Assembly (NCBI RefSeq): GCF_024198255.1
Contig: NZ_JAJVKW010000006.1
Location: 608,413 to 672,412, forward strand
DNA length: 64,000 nucleotides
DNA from: Myxococcus guangdongensis
GTDB taxonomy: Bacteria; Myxococcota; Myxococcia; Myxococcales; Myxococcaceae
Direction: 5' to 3'
Part shown: piece by piece, positions 45,601 through 53,488 of the stretch
Layout of the letters: each line of letters starts with the position of its first letter
Position numbering within the stretch: the first letter of the stretch is position 1
Program-made: the position numbers and the translations under genes
The notes under the pieces: model-generated
Seen by the model: only the letters and a program-made list of their open reading frames with translations
Database searches by the model: none
Told to the model about the DNA's origin: nothing

Positions 45601-47020
45601 GGCCGTACAGGTTGACGAGCGTGCATCGGGGGAGCGCGGTGAGGCACTGGTGCGCCAGCCCCTTGGAGAGCGCCTCCCCGCCGCTGAACACCTGTGTGAG
45701 GGATGCGCAGCGGTGGAGCCCCTCCGTGTCGATGAGGGCCTGCAGCAGCGTGGGCACGCACTGGAGCGTCGTCACCTGGTGGGTGGAGATGAGCTCCAGC
45801 AGCCGCTCGGGCTCCCGGTACACGCCGGGCCCGCCCATGACCACCCGCGCGCCGCGGCAGGGGGCGAGCAGCTCCCATTGGGCAGCGTCGAAGCTCATGG
45901 GGGTCTTCTGGAGGACGACCTTGTCGGCGCCCAGCCCATGCGCGCTCGACAGCCAGCGCATCTGGCTGACGATGCTGCGCTGTTCGATCATCACGCCCTT
46001 GGGTCTTCCCGTGCTGCCCGACGTGTAGATGACGTAGGCCAGGTGGTGGGGCCCAAGCCCAGGAGGGCGCACCGCGCTGGTCGAGGGCCCGGCGCGCGGT
46101 GTGGGCGCCTCCGCGCCCTGCTGGAGGGTGAGGATGCGGGTGCCGTGTGGCGCCAGCTCGGCGAGCCGGGCGGTGAGGTGTGGCTGGGTGAAGACGACCT
46201 GGGCGCGGCTGTGCTCCAGCATGAAGCGCAGCCGCTCCTCGGGATACTCGGGGGCGAGCGGCAGATACGCCGCGCCCGCGAACAGGATTCCCCACGCGCC
46301 CACCATCAGCTCGACCGAGGGCTCCACGAACAGCCCCACGCAGTCATCCGGCCCCACGCCAGCGTGGCCGAGGCGCGCCGCCAGCCCGGTCGCGCGCTCC
46401 ACCAGGGCCTGGAAGGTGAGCTGCTCGTGTCCGTACACCACCGCGACGGCGTCGTCGGGCTGGTGGCGCGCCTGCTCCAGCAGGAGATCCGGCAGGCACG
46501 CCTCTTCCTCCACCCTTGGCGCGAGCGCGGTCTCGGCGCGCACCTCGAACACCAGGTGCACACGCGGGACGCTCCCCTGGTGATGGGAGACGAGTGGCCG
46601 TGCTGGCCCTCCATGGCACAGCGCTCCCTCCTTCCAGTCGCAGCGCAGACCGTCGATGAGCACGTCCGCCCCCGGCGGTACGCGCAAGGGCAGATGCAGC
46701 CGGAGCCAGCCCTCTTCCAGTGCTTCGTCGGCGGGAAGGACCGAGGGCCCTCCCGGGAACAACGTCAGCAGCCGGACTGCCCGGGTGGGCGCGTCCAGGC
46801 CCTCGAGCAGCGCGATCAGGGAGGTTTCGGCGGATGCGTCCAGACCTCCGTTGCCCTCGGTGGAGGTCTGCGCTCGCGAGGGGAGGGGCACCCACGCGTG
46901 AGAGGCCTTGCCGTCGCCCTGGGTGGGCAGTCGCCCCTCTCCTTCCAGGAGTCGCAGCGCTGCCTGCGCCCGCGCCACATCGTGGGCGCGAGGCAGTCGG
47001 ATCGTGATGTCGCTCATCAT
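42668..47020 (-). CDS. indC: indigoidine-synthetase-type NRPS (A-oxidase-T-TE)
   Basis: 1450 residues. Adenylation core from ~180 (YTSGSTGRPKGV at 332-343). The ten specificity positions read by eye as D-A-W-Q-F-G-L-I-N-K, one step from the known L-Gln code D-A-W-Q-F-G-L-I-D-K. A flavin-dependent SagB/McbC-type oxidase is inserted (about 640-1035, SSGYSSHSGHDLP) before the last A motif (TANGKLDLKALE). The thiolation site is DDFFELGGNSL (Ser1130) and the thioesterase has GYSFGA (Ser1259). This is the BpsA/IndC architecture, which oxidises and cyclises glutamine; two cyclised units give blue indigoidine. An unusual ~175-residue N-terminal extension precedes the A domain. First gene of the operon; GAAAGAG lies upstream of the ATG. 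Confidence 0.92.
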   Translation of the reverse strand: MMSDITIRLPRAHDVARAQAALRLLEGEGRLPTQGDGKASHAWVPLPSRAQTSTEGNGGLDASAETSLIALLEGLDAPTRAVRLLTLFPGGPSVLPADEALEEGWLRLHLPLRVPPGADVLIDGLRCDWKEGALCHGGPARPLVSHHQGSVPRVHLVFEVRAETALAPRVEEEACLPDLLLEQARHQPDDAVAVVYGHEQLTFQALVERATGLAARLGHAGVGPDDCVGLFVEPSVELMVGAWGILFAGAAYLPLAPEYPEERLRFMLEHSRAQVVFTQPHLTARLAELAPHGTRILTLQQGAEAPTPRAGPSTSAVRPPGLGPHHLAYVIYTSGSTGRPKGVMIEQRSIVSQMRWLSSAHGLGADKVVLQKTPMSFDAAQWELLAPCRGARVVMGGPGVYREPERLLELISTHQVTTLQCVPTLLQALIDTEGLHRCASLTQVFSGGEALSKGLAHQCLTALPRCTLVNLYGPTECTINSSSFTVDPATLQAGPNTLSIGAPVHGTRYHILDAGLSPVGPGEQGELYIGGIQLARGYLHQPDLTAQRFVDDPFPSEEGRARLYRTGDLATWNPDGTVQFAGRADNQVKLRGFRVELDEIRLAIETHDWVKHAAVIIKDNPHTGFQNLIAYLELNPKEAALMDQGNHGAHHQSKQSKLQVKAQLSNPGCREPRELLGRPVVELPGREPTERQRREVFARKTYRFFEGGAVSEADVLRLLGGRAPPAPSRAVESLDLRALGELLRYFGQFPSEERLLPKYAYASPGALYATQLYLELSGFGELPPGCYYYHPLHHQLVLVRQRPASDAPRVSLHWLGKQRAIEPTYKNNIQEVLEIEAGHMVGLLEEVLPRHGLGLRELPFTPGTRTLLDCADSDVYLGSFELVSAADGGLEEAVDLYVQPHPGKVMGLPPGQYHYQQGMLKKVSDELIQKRHVIAINQQVYERASLGITVVSRTQRTWRQYIDLGRKLHQLQANEHHLGFMSSGYSSHSGHDLPSARRMDALLRGLGHPTGPSYFFVGGRVSEEQRLSEGMKEDVVHMQGPAEMIREDLLRTLPDYMMPNRVIVLDALPLTANGKLDLKALERRDVELVERPFVAPRTPTEERVAGLWRQEMKREAISVQDDFFELGGNSLLAVGIINKLNRLFQTTLPLQVLFEASTVEQLARKVEARDAQPASRLVHLRERRQRRPIYCWPGLGGYTMNLQLLASRMGTERLFYGVQAHGINPGETPYATLARMAQEDLTAIRRIQPRGPYTLWGYSFGARVAFEAAWQLEQAGEQVEHLFLIAPGSPRVRARDTAAHGSEPGFANPAYVSILFSVFAGSITDPALTECLEVSRDEDSFVGFICGRLTRLEPDLVRRIIRIVQQTFEFQYSFRELLDRKLQAAVTLFKAQGDDYSFIENSSGYSARPPTVVQLEADHYSLLREPDIDELVRRLHHRLWLDEQLEHHAA

Positions 47021-47599
47021 CGTTCTCTTTCAAGGATGTCGCGAGCCTGGCCCGCGCGTGGCGTCCCCGCGTGCGAGGCGCGAGGGGAGACCTTGTGACT
47101 GGTAGTGATTGAGTCCTCTCGGGAGGGTCCCGGGTGCTGAATGCGGGATGTCTTGGTTAACAGGCGCGGCATGGTGCGTCAATTCGTATTGTGTTTGTTT
47201 TGCGGGGTGTGGCGGGTTCTCGTGCGGGTTCACAAGTGGAGGTGGGCGTGTTTGCTTGTTTGTGTCTGTTTTGTCGTGGAGGTGATGCGGGTGTGGTTGT
47301 GATAGCGGAAAGCTACGGTGCGGGAGCGGGTGTGGATGCGTTGGATTGCGCACGAAGGTGGAGCCTCGGGGACCAGGAGGGAATGGGGGGCGGCCGAGCG
47401 AGGCGCTCCGACGGTCCTGGAGCGGGCGGGCACGCTCGGCTCCTCGCCATGGATTCCAGGCGTGGCGGAGTCGTGCATGTCTGGGTTCAATCGGGCTTCG
47501 AGCGGATGCGTCCCCGCTGGAACTGTTGCTTGCGGGGGGGCGAATCTGGCTGACATAGTGGAGCGCTCGGAGCGCCCCGAATACATGGGAGGATTGAGG
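47021..47599. other. 579-bp divergent intergenic region with G/T-rich strand asymmetry
   Basis: Separates the NRPS operon (minus) from the HD-domain gene (plus). GC falls well below the window average. Between 47185 and 47340 the plus strand is almost free of runs of A and C, so a minus-strand transcript would be C/A-rich and G-poor. On the minus strand TTGACG (47182-47177) is followed after 17 bases by TAACCA, a weak sigma-70-like pair that could serve the NRPS operon. I see no coding frame or strong hairpin. Confidence 0.5.
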
Positions 47600-48214
47600 G
47601 TGAGCGACAATTCCGTGACATCACCAACCGGTGACTTGCAGCGAGTCATCGACTTCATCCTGGAGCTGGACAAGCTCAAGGGGGTGACTCGCAAGATCAA
47701 ACCGCTGGGACTGTCGCGTTACGAGAACTCAGCGGAGCACAGTTGGCAATTGGCCTTGTTGGCGCTCTCGCTGTCTGCCTACGCACCGGCGGGAATCGAA
47801 ATGGACCACGTCGTGCGGATGCTGCTCGTGCACGATGTGGGTGAAATCGATACCGGTGACACCCTCGCTTTCGTGGAGGGCGGGTGGAAGGAGCGCAAGG
47901 CGGCGGAGTTGCGGGCCGTGGAGAGGATCTTCGGCCTGCTTCCCGAGCCCCAGGGTGCTCGCTTCCTCGCGCTGTGGCGCGAGTTCGAGCAGGGGGAGAC
48001 GCTGGCGGCCCGCTTCGCGAACGCGGTGGACCGGGCCATGCCGGTGTTGCTCAACCTGTCCAACGAAGGACAGAGCTGGCGGGAGAACGGCATCAGTCAT
48101 GCCCGCGTGGTGGCCCGCATCGCACCGCCCATCCAGGCGGGGTGTCCCGCCCTGTGGAGCTACCTGGAAGGCCGGCTGGAGGATGCGCGCCAGCGCGGCT
48201 TGTTCGGCGCCTGA
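47600..48214 (+). CDS. HD-domain phosphohydrolase, YfbR/HDDC2-like
   Basis: 204 residues from GTG 47600, chosen because GGGAGGA sits 6 bases upstream; the in-frame ATG at 47585 is poorer. HD motifs: H in SAEHSWQLA, HD in LLVHDVGEIDTGD, and a later Asp in ANAVDRAMP. The pattern matches 5'-deoxynucleotidase YfbR and eukaryotic HDDC2, which dephosphorylate deoxynucleoside monophosphates with a divalent metal. Divergent from the C-nucleoside-type cluster; a role in nucleotide clean-up there is possible but unproven. Convergent with cysI, 7 bases apart. Confidence 0.82.
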   Translation: MSDNSVTSPTGDLQRVIDFILELDKLKGVTRKIKPLGLSRYENSAEHSWQLALLALSLSAYAPAGIEMDHVVRMLLVHDVGEIDTGDTLAFVEGGWKERKAAELRAVERIFGLLPEPQGARFLALWREFEQGETLAARFANAVDRAMPVLLNLSNEGQSWRENGISHARVVARIAPPIQAGCPALWSYLEGRLEDARQRGLFGA

Positions 48215-48221
48215 GGCATCC

Positions 48222-49913
48222 TCACCCGGGCGGGGCGCGCGGCGGCGTGGGTGCGGGCACATGTCCCGCCCGCACCACGTAGTCTCCGAAGCCCTCTCCG
48301 GACCGCCGCTCGCGCGCATACGCGGCGAACAGCGGTTCGAGCGTGTCGAGGATGGTCGCCTCGTCGATGTTCTCCCGGTACAGCCGATTGAGCCGCTGCC
48401 CTCGACTGTCTCCACCCAGGTGCAGGTTGTACCGACCCGGTGCCTTCCCCACGAGCCCCACCTCCGCGAGATACGGCCGCGCGCAACCGTTCGGGCAGCC
48501 CGTGATTCGCAGCAGGATGTTCGCGTCCTGGAGGCCGTGCGTCTTCAACCGCTCCTCCACCCGCTCCACGAACGTCGGCAGGTAGCGCTCGGCCTCCGCC
48601 ATCGCCAGGCCACACGTGGGCAGCGCCACGCACGCGAGCGCGTTGCGTCTCAGCGGGCTCGCCGTCCGGAAGCTCTCCAGCCCATGTGCCCGCACGAGCG
48701 CTTCGATGCGCTCCCGTGACTCCGGGGGAATGCCCGCGATGATGAGGTTCTGGTTCGGCGTCAGCCGGAAGTCCCCCGCGTGGATGCGCGCGATCTCCCG
48801 CAGACCCGTGAGGTGCGGCGCCCCGGGTCTGTCCGCCACGCGCCCGCTGTCCAGATGAAGCGTCAGGTGCCAGCGCCCATCATGGCCCTCGCGCCAGCCG
48901 AAGCGATCTCCGTTGTGCTCGAAGGTGAAGGGCCGCGCGGGCTCCAGCGTGAATCCCAGCCTGCGCTCCAGCTCCTGCGTGAACCACGCGACGCCCTTGT
49001 CCTCCAGTACGTACTTGAGCCGCGCGCGCTTGCGATTGCCCCGGTCCCCGAAGTCTCGGTGGATCTTCAGCACCTCCTCGGCCACGAGCAGCATCTGCTC
49101 CGGCGCCACGAAGCCAATGACATCCGCGAGCCGAGGGAAGGTGCTCGCGTCTCCATGCGTGGCCCCCAACCCTCCGCCCACCGTGACGTTGAAGCCCTTC
49201 AGGACGCCATCCTCGAGGATGGCGATGTAGCCCAGGTCGTGGGCGAAGAGGTCCACGTCGTTCTCCGGGGGCACCGCCACGGCCGCCTTGAACTTCCTCG
49301 GCAGATACGTCGCGCCGTAGAGCGGCTCCTCCTCGCCACCGGCCACCTTCTCCTCACCCAACCAGAGCTCGTAGTACGCGCGCGTCCTGGGCAGCAGGTG
49401 CTCGGACAGGCGCACCGCCCAGTCGTAGACGACCGCGTGCACCCGGGTGTCCACCGGGTTGGGATTGCACAGCACGTTGCGGTTGACGTCGCCACAAGCG
49501 GCCAGCGTGTCGATGAGGGCCGCGTTGATGCGCGCGATGGTCGGCTTGAGGTCTCCCTTGAGGATGCCGTGTAGTTGGAAGGCCTGCCGGGTGGTGATGC
49601 GCAGCGTCCCGTTGGCGTGCTCACGGGCGAGCCCGTCCATCACCAACCACTGCGCGGCCGTGCACACGCCGCCGGGCAGCCGGGTGCGCAACATGAAGCT
49701 GTAGTCCGGCTCCAGCTTCTGCTGCCGACGCTCCTCCCGAGCGTCCCGGTCGTCCTGCTGGTAGCTGCCGTGGAACTTGATGAGGCTGGTGTCGGCGGGG
49801 GCGATGGCGCCCGTCACCGGGTCGGCCAGGCTCTCCGCCAGCGTGCCGCGCAACAGACGGCTGCTCGCCTTGATGTGCTCCACCTCGGAGAGGGGCTTGG
49901 GCTGAGGGCTCAT
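48222..49913 (-). CDS. cysI: sulfite reductase haemoprotein subunit
   Basis: 563 residues. Siroheme/[4Fe-4S] ligands in ACVALPTCG and TGCPNGCARPY near the C-terminus. LPRKFKAAVAVPPENDVD and GGGLGATHGD are family landmarks. Together with CysJ it reduces sulfite to sulfide with six electrons. Last gene of the cys operon, 21 bases after cysJ; the operon order ends with the reduction step. Confidence 0.95.
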   Translation of the reverse strand: MSPQPKPLSEVEHIKASSRLLRGTLAESLADPVTGAIAPADTSLIKFHGSYQQDDRDAREERRQQKLEPDYSFMLRTRLPGGVCTAAQWLVMDGLAREHANGTLRITTRQAFQLHGILKGDLKPTIARINAALIDTLAACGDVNRNVLCNPNPVDTRVHAVVYDWAVRLSEHLLPRTRAYYELWLGEEKVAGGEEEPLYGATYLPRKFKAAVAVPPENDVDLFAHDLGYIAILEDGVLKGFNVTVGGGLGATHGDASTFPRLADVIGFVAPEQMLLVAEEVLKIHRDFGDRGNRKRARLKYVLEDKGVAWFTQELERRLGFTLEPARPFTFEHNGDRFGWREGHDGRWHLTLHLDSGRVADRPGAPHLTGLREIARIHAGDFRLTPNQNLIIAGIPPESRERIEALVRAHGLESFRTASPLRRNALACVALPTCGLAMAEAERYLPTFVERVEERLKTHGLQDANILLRITGCPNGCARPYLAEVGLVGKAPGRYNLHLGGDSRGQRLNRLYRENIDEATILDTLEPLFAAYARERRSGEGFGDYVVRAGHVPAPTPPRAPPG

Positions 49914-49934
49914 GTCTTCGCTCGCAATCGGGTT

Positions 49935-51773
49935 TCAGTAGACGTCACGCAGGTAGCGCCGCTCGTCCCGCAGGGTTTTCAACCAATCCTCGGCGTCCTC
50001 GCGGCTGCGAGCGCCGTGCTCGACGACGATGTCCACGAGCGCCTGATGGACATCCGGCGCCATGCGCTGGGCATCGCCGCACACGTAGAGGGCCGCGCCT
50101 CCCTCCAGCCAGGCGTAGAGCTCCTTGCCCGACTCGCGCAGGCGCTGTTGCACGTAGACCTTCTCCGTGGTGTCACGCGAGAAGGCGACGGACAACCGGT
50201 GCAGCGTCTTCTTCTTCAACGCCTCCAGCCACTCCGTCTGGTACAGGAACTGGGTGCGGAAGTGCTGCTCGCCGAAGAAGAGCCAGTTGCGGCCCTTCGC
50301 GCCGGTCTCCGCGCGCTCCTGCACGAAGCCCCGGAACGGCGCCACCCCCGTGCCCGGGCCAATCATCACCACATCCCGCGCACCGTCCTCCGGGAGCCGG
50401 AAGCGCTCGTTGCGCTCGACGAAGACGCGGACCGAGTCCGTCCCGGCCACACGCGTGGCCAGATGGTGGGACGCGGTGCCGAGATGCCGCGAGCCGAAGG
50501 CCGTGTAGTCGACCACCGCCACCGTCAGGTGCGCCTCCGCGCCCACGCGCTTGGGACTCGACGCAATCGAGTAGAGCCGGGGCGTCTGCTTCCTCAGCGC
50601 GAGCACCAGCTCCGTCGCGCTCCAGGGGGCGGGGTGCTGACGGAGCACATCGATGACCTGGTGCGAGCGGAGCAGCGCGCGGAAGGACTCCGCGCCTCCC
50701 GGGGACAACACTGCGATGAGCCCCTCGCTGCCACCGAGGGCGGCCTGCCGCTCCAGGAACGGACGGCTCAGCCGCGTCAGCTCCAGCTCCTCCGTCAGCC
50801 AGTGGCCGAGCGGCTGGGTCTTCCCGTCACGCGTCACCGGCTCGGAGGCGTCGAGGCGCAGCGTGGACAGCACCGTCTCCACCAACTCGGGAGGATTGGC
50901 GGCCCACACGCCGAGCGCGTCGCCCGGTGTGTACTCGAGCCCCGAGCCCTCCAGTGACAGCTCCACGTGGCGGACGTCCTTGAGCGCGCCACTCCCCGTG
51001 ATTCGCTGGTTGGCCAGCACCGGCGCGGTGAACGGGGTCTGCTTGCTGACGACGACGGGGGCGGTCGGCACACCTCGCAAGGGGACGATGGTGGCGACGA
51101 CGGGCGTACGGGGCTCCAGCGCTTCCCGCGCGCGTTCCAGGGTCTGGTCCAGCCAGCCGGAGGCCACGGGCTCGAAGTCCAGGTCGCAGTCCGCGCGCGC
51201 CACCAGTCGTGATGCGCCCAGCTCCGCCAGTCGCTCGTCGAGCTGTCGCCCCACCTCGCAGAACTTCGGGTAGCTGGAGTCACCCAGCCCGAGCACCGCG
51301 TAGCGCAGCCCTTCCAGCCGGGGCGCCCGCTTGCCCAGCAGGTGCTCGCAGAATCCACGCGCGTCGTCGGGCGGATCTCCGTCGCCTTGCGTGCTGATGA
51401 CCACGACGAGCCACTTCTCGCGGGCGAGCTCTCGCACCGGATACTCGCTGGCTCTCACGAGCCGCACCGGCAACCCGGCGCGCTCTGTCTGCTGCTTGAA
51501 GCGCTCGGCGAGCAGGCGGCTGTTCCCCGTCTGCGTCCCATAGACGATGGTGAGCGGTGTGGCGGAGGTCTCCGCCGGCGGCGCCACGGATGTCACGGGC
51601 TGCACGCTGGCCGCACGTGTCGCGAGCCCCGCCGCGTAACCACTCAACCAATGAAGGGCCGAGGCATCCAGGCCCTCCACCAGCTGGAGCAGCTGCGTGC
51701 CCCGCTCCGCGCCGAGCAGCGCGTCGAGGAAGGGCGGTGTCGAAGTCAGGCTCTCTGGAGACGAGACGCTCAT
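49935..51773 (-). CDS. cysJ: sulfite reductase flavoprotein subunit
   Basis: 612 residues. FMN (flavodoxin-like) domain from IVYGTQTGNSRLLAERF, then LGLGDSSYPKFCE. FAD-binding RLYSIASSPK, NADPH-binding MIGPGTGVAPFRGF, and an extreme C-terminal aromatic RDVY, typical of CysJ. Passes electrons from NADPH to CysI. The ATG at 51773 overlaps the cysN stop codon (ATGA). Confidence 0.94.
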   Translation of the reverse strand: MSVSSPESLTSTPPFLDALLGAERGTQLLQLVEGLDASALHWLSGYAAGLATRAASVQPVTSVAPPAETSATPLTIVYGTQTGNSRLLAERFKQQTERAGLPVRLVRASEYPVRELAREKWLVVVISTQGDGDPPDDARGFCEHLLGKRAPRLEGLRYAVLGLGDSSYPKFCEVGRQLDERLAELGASRLVARADCDLDFEPVASGWLDQTLERAREALEPRTPVVATIVPLRGVPTAPVVVSKQTPFTAPVLANQRITGSGALKDVRHVELSLEGSGLEYTPGDALGVWAANPPELVETVLSTLRLDASEPVTRDGKTQPLGHWLTEELELTRLSRPFLERQAALGGSEGLIAVLSPGGAESFRALLRSHQVIDVLRQHPAPWSATELVLALRKQTPRLYSIASSPKRVGAEAHLTVAVVDYTAFGSRHLGTASHHLATRVAGTDSVRVFVERNERFRLPEDGARDVVMIGPGTGVAPFRGFVQERAETGAKGRNWLFFGEQHFRTQFLYQTEWLEALKKKTLHRLSVAFSRDTTEKVYVQQRLRESGKELYAWLEGGAALYVCGDAQRMAPDVHQALVDIVVEHGARSREDAEDWLKTLRDERRYLRDVY

Positions 51774-53488
51774 GTCCCGGCCTCCGACGTCAGGTTCGCC
51801 ACCCATTGCTCCAGTGTCTCGGTGTCGTCCAACTCCCACCACCGGGTCCGTGCCTCCAGGGCCTCCTCGCGCAGCGCACGGCGAAGCAGGGGCGCGTCCG
51901 CGTGGACCAGCGCCACCAGCCCCGCGCGTGACAGGGCGAGCGCGACCTCCACGTCACCCGCGACGGTCGCCACCACGCGCCCGAGGTCGAACAGCCTGCG
52001 CTCCAGCGCGAAGGCGCGCTCGACGGCCGCCGGTGTCGCGGGGAGCAGGACGATGGCGCCAGCCTGCCCCAGTCGCTGTTCACGCTCGCCTTGGGACACG
52101 AGCGACGTGTCCGTGCGAGACGCGGACTCGGCCCGTCCCAGCACCATCCCCGCGCCCACCGTGTCGTGGGTGAGGGCGTCGATGACGATGAAGGCGCCCG
52201 TGCGGCGGTTCTCCTGGTACGCGTCGCACAGGAGCGGGCGGCGGCACACCAGTCGCACGCGGCCGATGTCGTTGAGCGCGAGCGTCTCCGCGGGGGCCTC
52301 CGACAGGTCCTCCAACTCCTTGCGCCACAGCACGCGCTCGACCTGCACGGGCGTGGTGCGGGTGCCCTGCTTCACCAGGTAGCGGCGCGTCGCATCCAGC
52401 GGCTGCTCGCCGAACCACACCAGCATGGCGTCCAGGTGCTGCAGGGAGAGCGGCGGCTGGTCCACGTGGGAGAGCACGTCACCCCGGCTCGCGTCCACGT
52501 CGTCCGAGAGGCGCAGCGTGATGGACGCGGTCGCAGAGGCTTCCGCCCGTGGACCATCGAACGTGTCGATGGCCTCCACCCGTGTCCTGCGCCCCGAGGG
52601 GAGCACCTGCACCTCGTCGCCCACGCGCACCGTGCCCGAGGCGACCTGACCCGCCAGCCCCCGATAGTCCTGGTGCGGTCGAATCACGTACTGCACGGGG
52701 AAGCGGAACGGCGCGCCATCCAACCGGCGCTGATGGGGCAGGGACTCCAGCCAGCTCAGCAGCGTGCCGCCCTCGTGCCAGGGCGTGTGCGCGCTGGGGC
52801 GGGTGATGTTGTCGCCCCGGCTCGCGCTGACGGGGAACAGTCTTACCCCCTCGAAACCCAGCGTGCGCGCGAAGTCCGCCAGCTCGCTGCCGATGCGCTC
52901 GAAGGTGGCGCGCTCGTAGCCCACCAGGTCCATCTTGTTCACCGCCACCGCGAGGTAGGGGATGCCCAGGAGCGAGGCGATGTACGCATGACGCCGCGTC
53001 TGCGGCAGCACGCCCAGGCGCGCGTCCACCAGGATGACCCCCGCGTCCGCGGTGGAGGCCCCCGTGGCCATGTTGCGCGTGTACTGCAGGTGTCCCGGCG
53101 TGTCCGCAATGATGATCTTCCGACGCGCCGTGGACAGGTAGCGGTAGGCGACGTCGATGGTGATGCCCTGCTCACGCTCGGCGCGCAGGCCATCGGTGAA
53201 GAGGGAGAAGTCCAGCTCCTCCTCCTCGCCCCCGCCGGCGGCGGCCTTGAGACCCTGGGCCAAAGCCTCGGTGCGCGCGGCCGCGGCCCGCTTCGCGCTG
53301 GCCTTGCGCACGGCGGAGATCTGGTCCTCGAACAGCCCATCGCACTCATACAAGAGCCGGCCGATGAGCGTGGACTTCCCATCATCCACCGAGCCCACCA
53401 CCGCGAGTCGCAGCAGGGAACGGTGGGCGTGCTCGTCGAGCAGACGCTGGAGGTCGGGTTGGAGTGGAGCCTGGAGTGCGGTGTCCAT
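51770..53488 (-). CDS. cysN: sulfate adenylyltransferase large subunit with vestigial APS-kinase domain
   Basis: 572 residues. GTPase motifs: GSVDDGKSTLIGRLL, DTPGH, NKMD. Residues ~470-572 align by eye to the APS-kinase (CysC) domain of CysNC fusions (ALERRLFDLGR, VVATVAGD), but the P-loop GxxGSGKST is replaced by PATPAAVERA, so kinase activity is lost. With CysD it makes APS from sulfate and ATP, driven by GTP. Its start overlaps the cysD stop (TGATG). Confidence 0.93.
   Translation of the reverse strand: MDTALQAPLQPDLQRLLDEHAHRSLLRLAVVGSVDDGKSTLIGRLLYECDGLFEDQISAVRKASAKRAAAARTEALAQGLKAAAGGGEEEELDFSLFTDGLRAEREQGITIDVAYRYLSTARRKIIIADTPGHLQYTRNMATGASTADAGVILVDARLGVLPQTRRHAYIASLLGIPYLAVAVNKMDLVGYERATFERIGSELADFARTLGFEGVRLFPVSASRGDNITRPSAHTPWHEGGTLLSWLESLPHQRRLDGAPFRFPVQYVIRPHQDYRGLAGQVASGTVRVGDEVQVLPSGRRTRVEAIDTFDGPRAEASATASITLRLSDDVDASRGDVLSHVDQPPLSLQHLDAMLVWFGEQPLDATRRYLVKQGTRTTPVQVERVLWRKELEDLSEAPAETLALNDIGRVRLVCRRPLLCDAYQENRRTGAFIVIDALTHDTVGAGMVLGRAESASRTDTSLVSQGEREQRLGQAGAIVLLPATPAAVERAFALERRLFDLGRVVATVAGDVEVALALSRAGLVALVHADAPLLRRALREEALEARTRWWELDDTETLEQWVANLTSEAGT

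Noticed and set aside
47318..47599. Longer start for the HD-domain gene, or a separate small gene
   Set aside because: The upstream codons have poor third-position bias, and a strong ribosome site points to GTG 47600.
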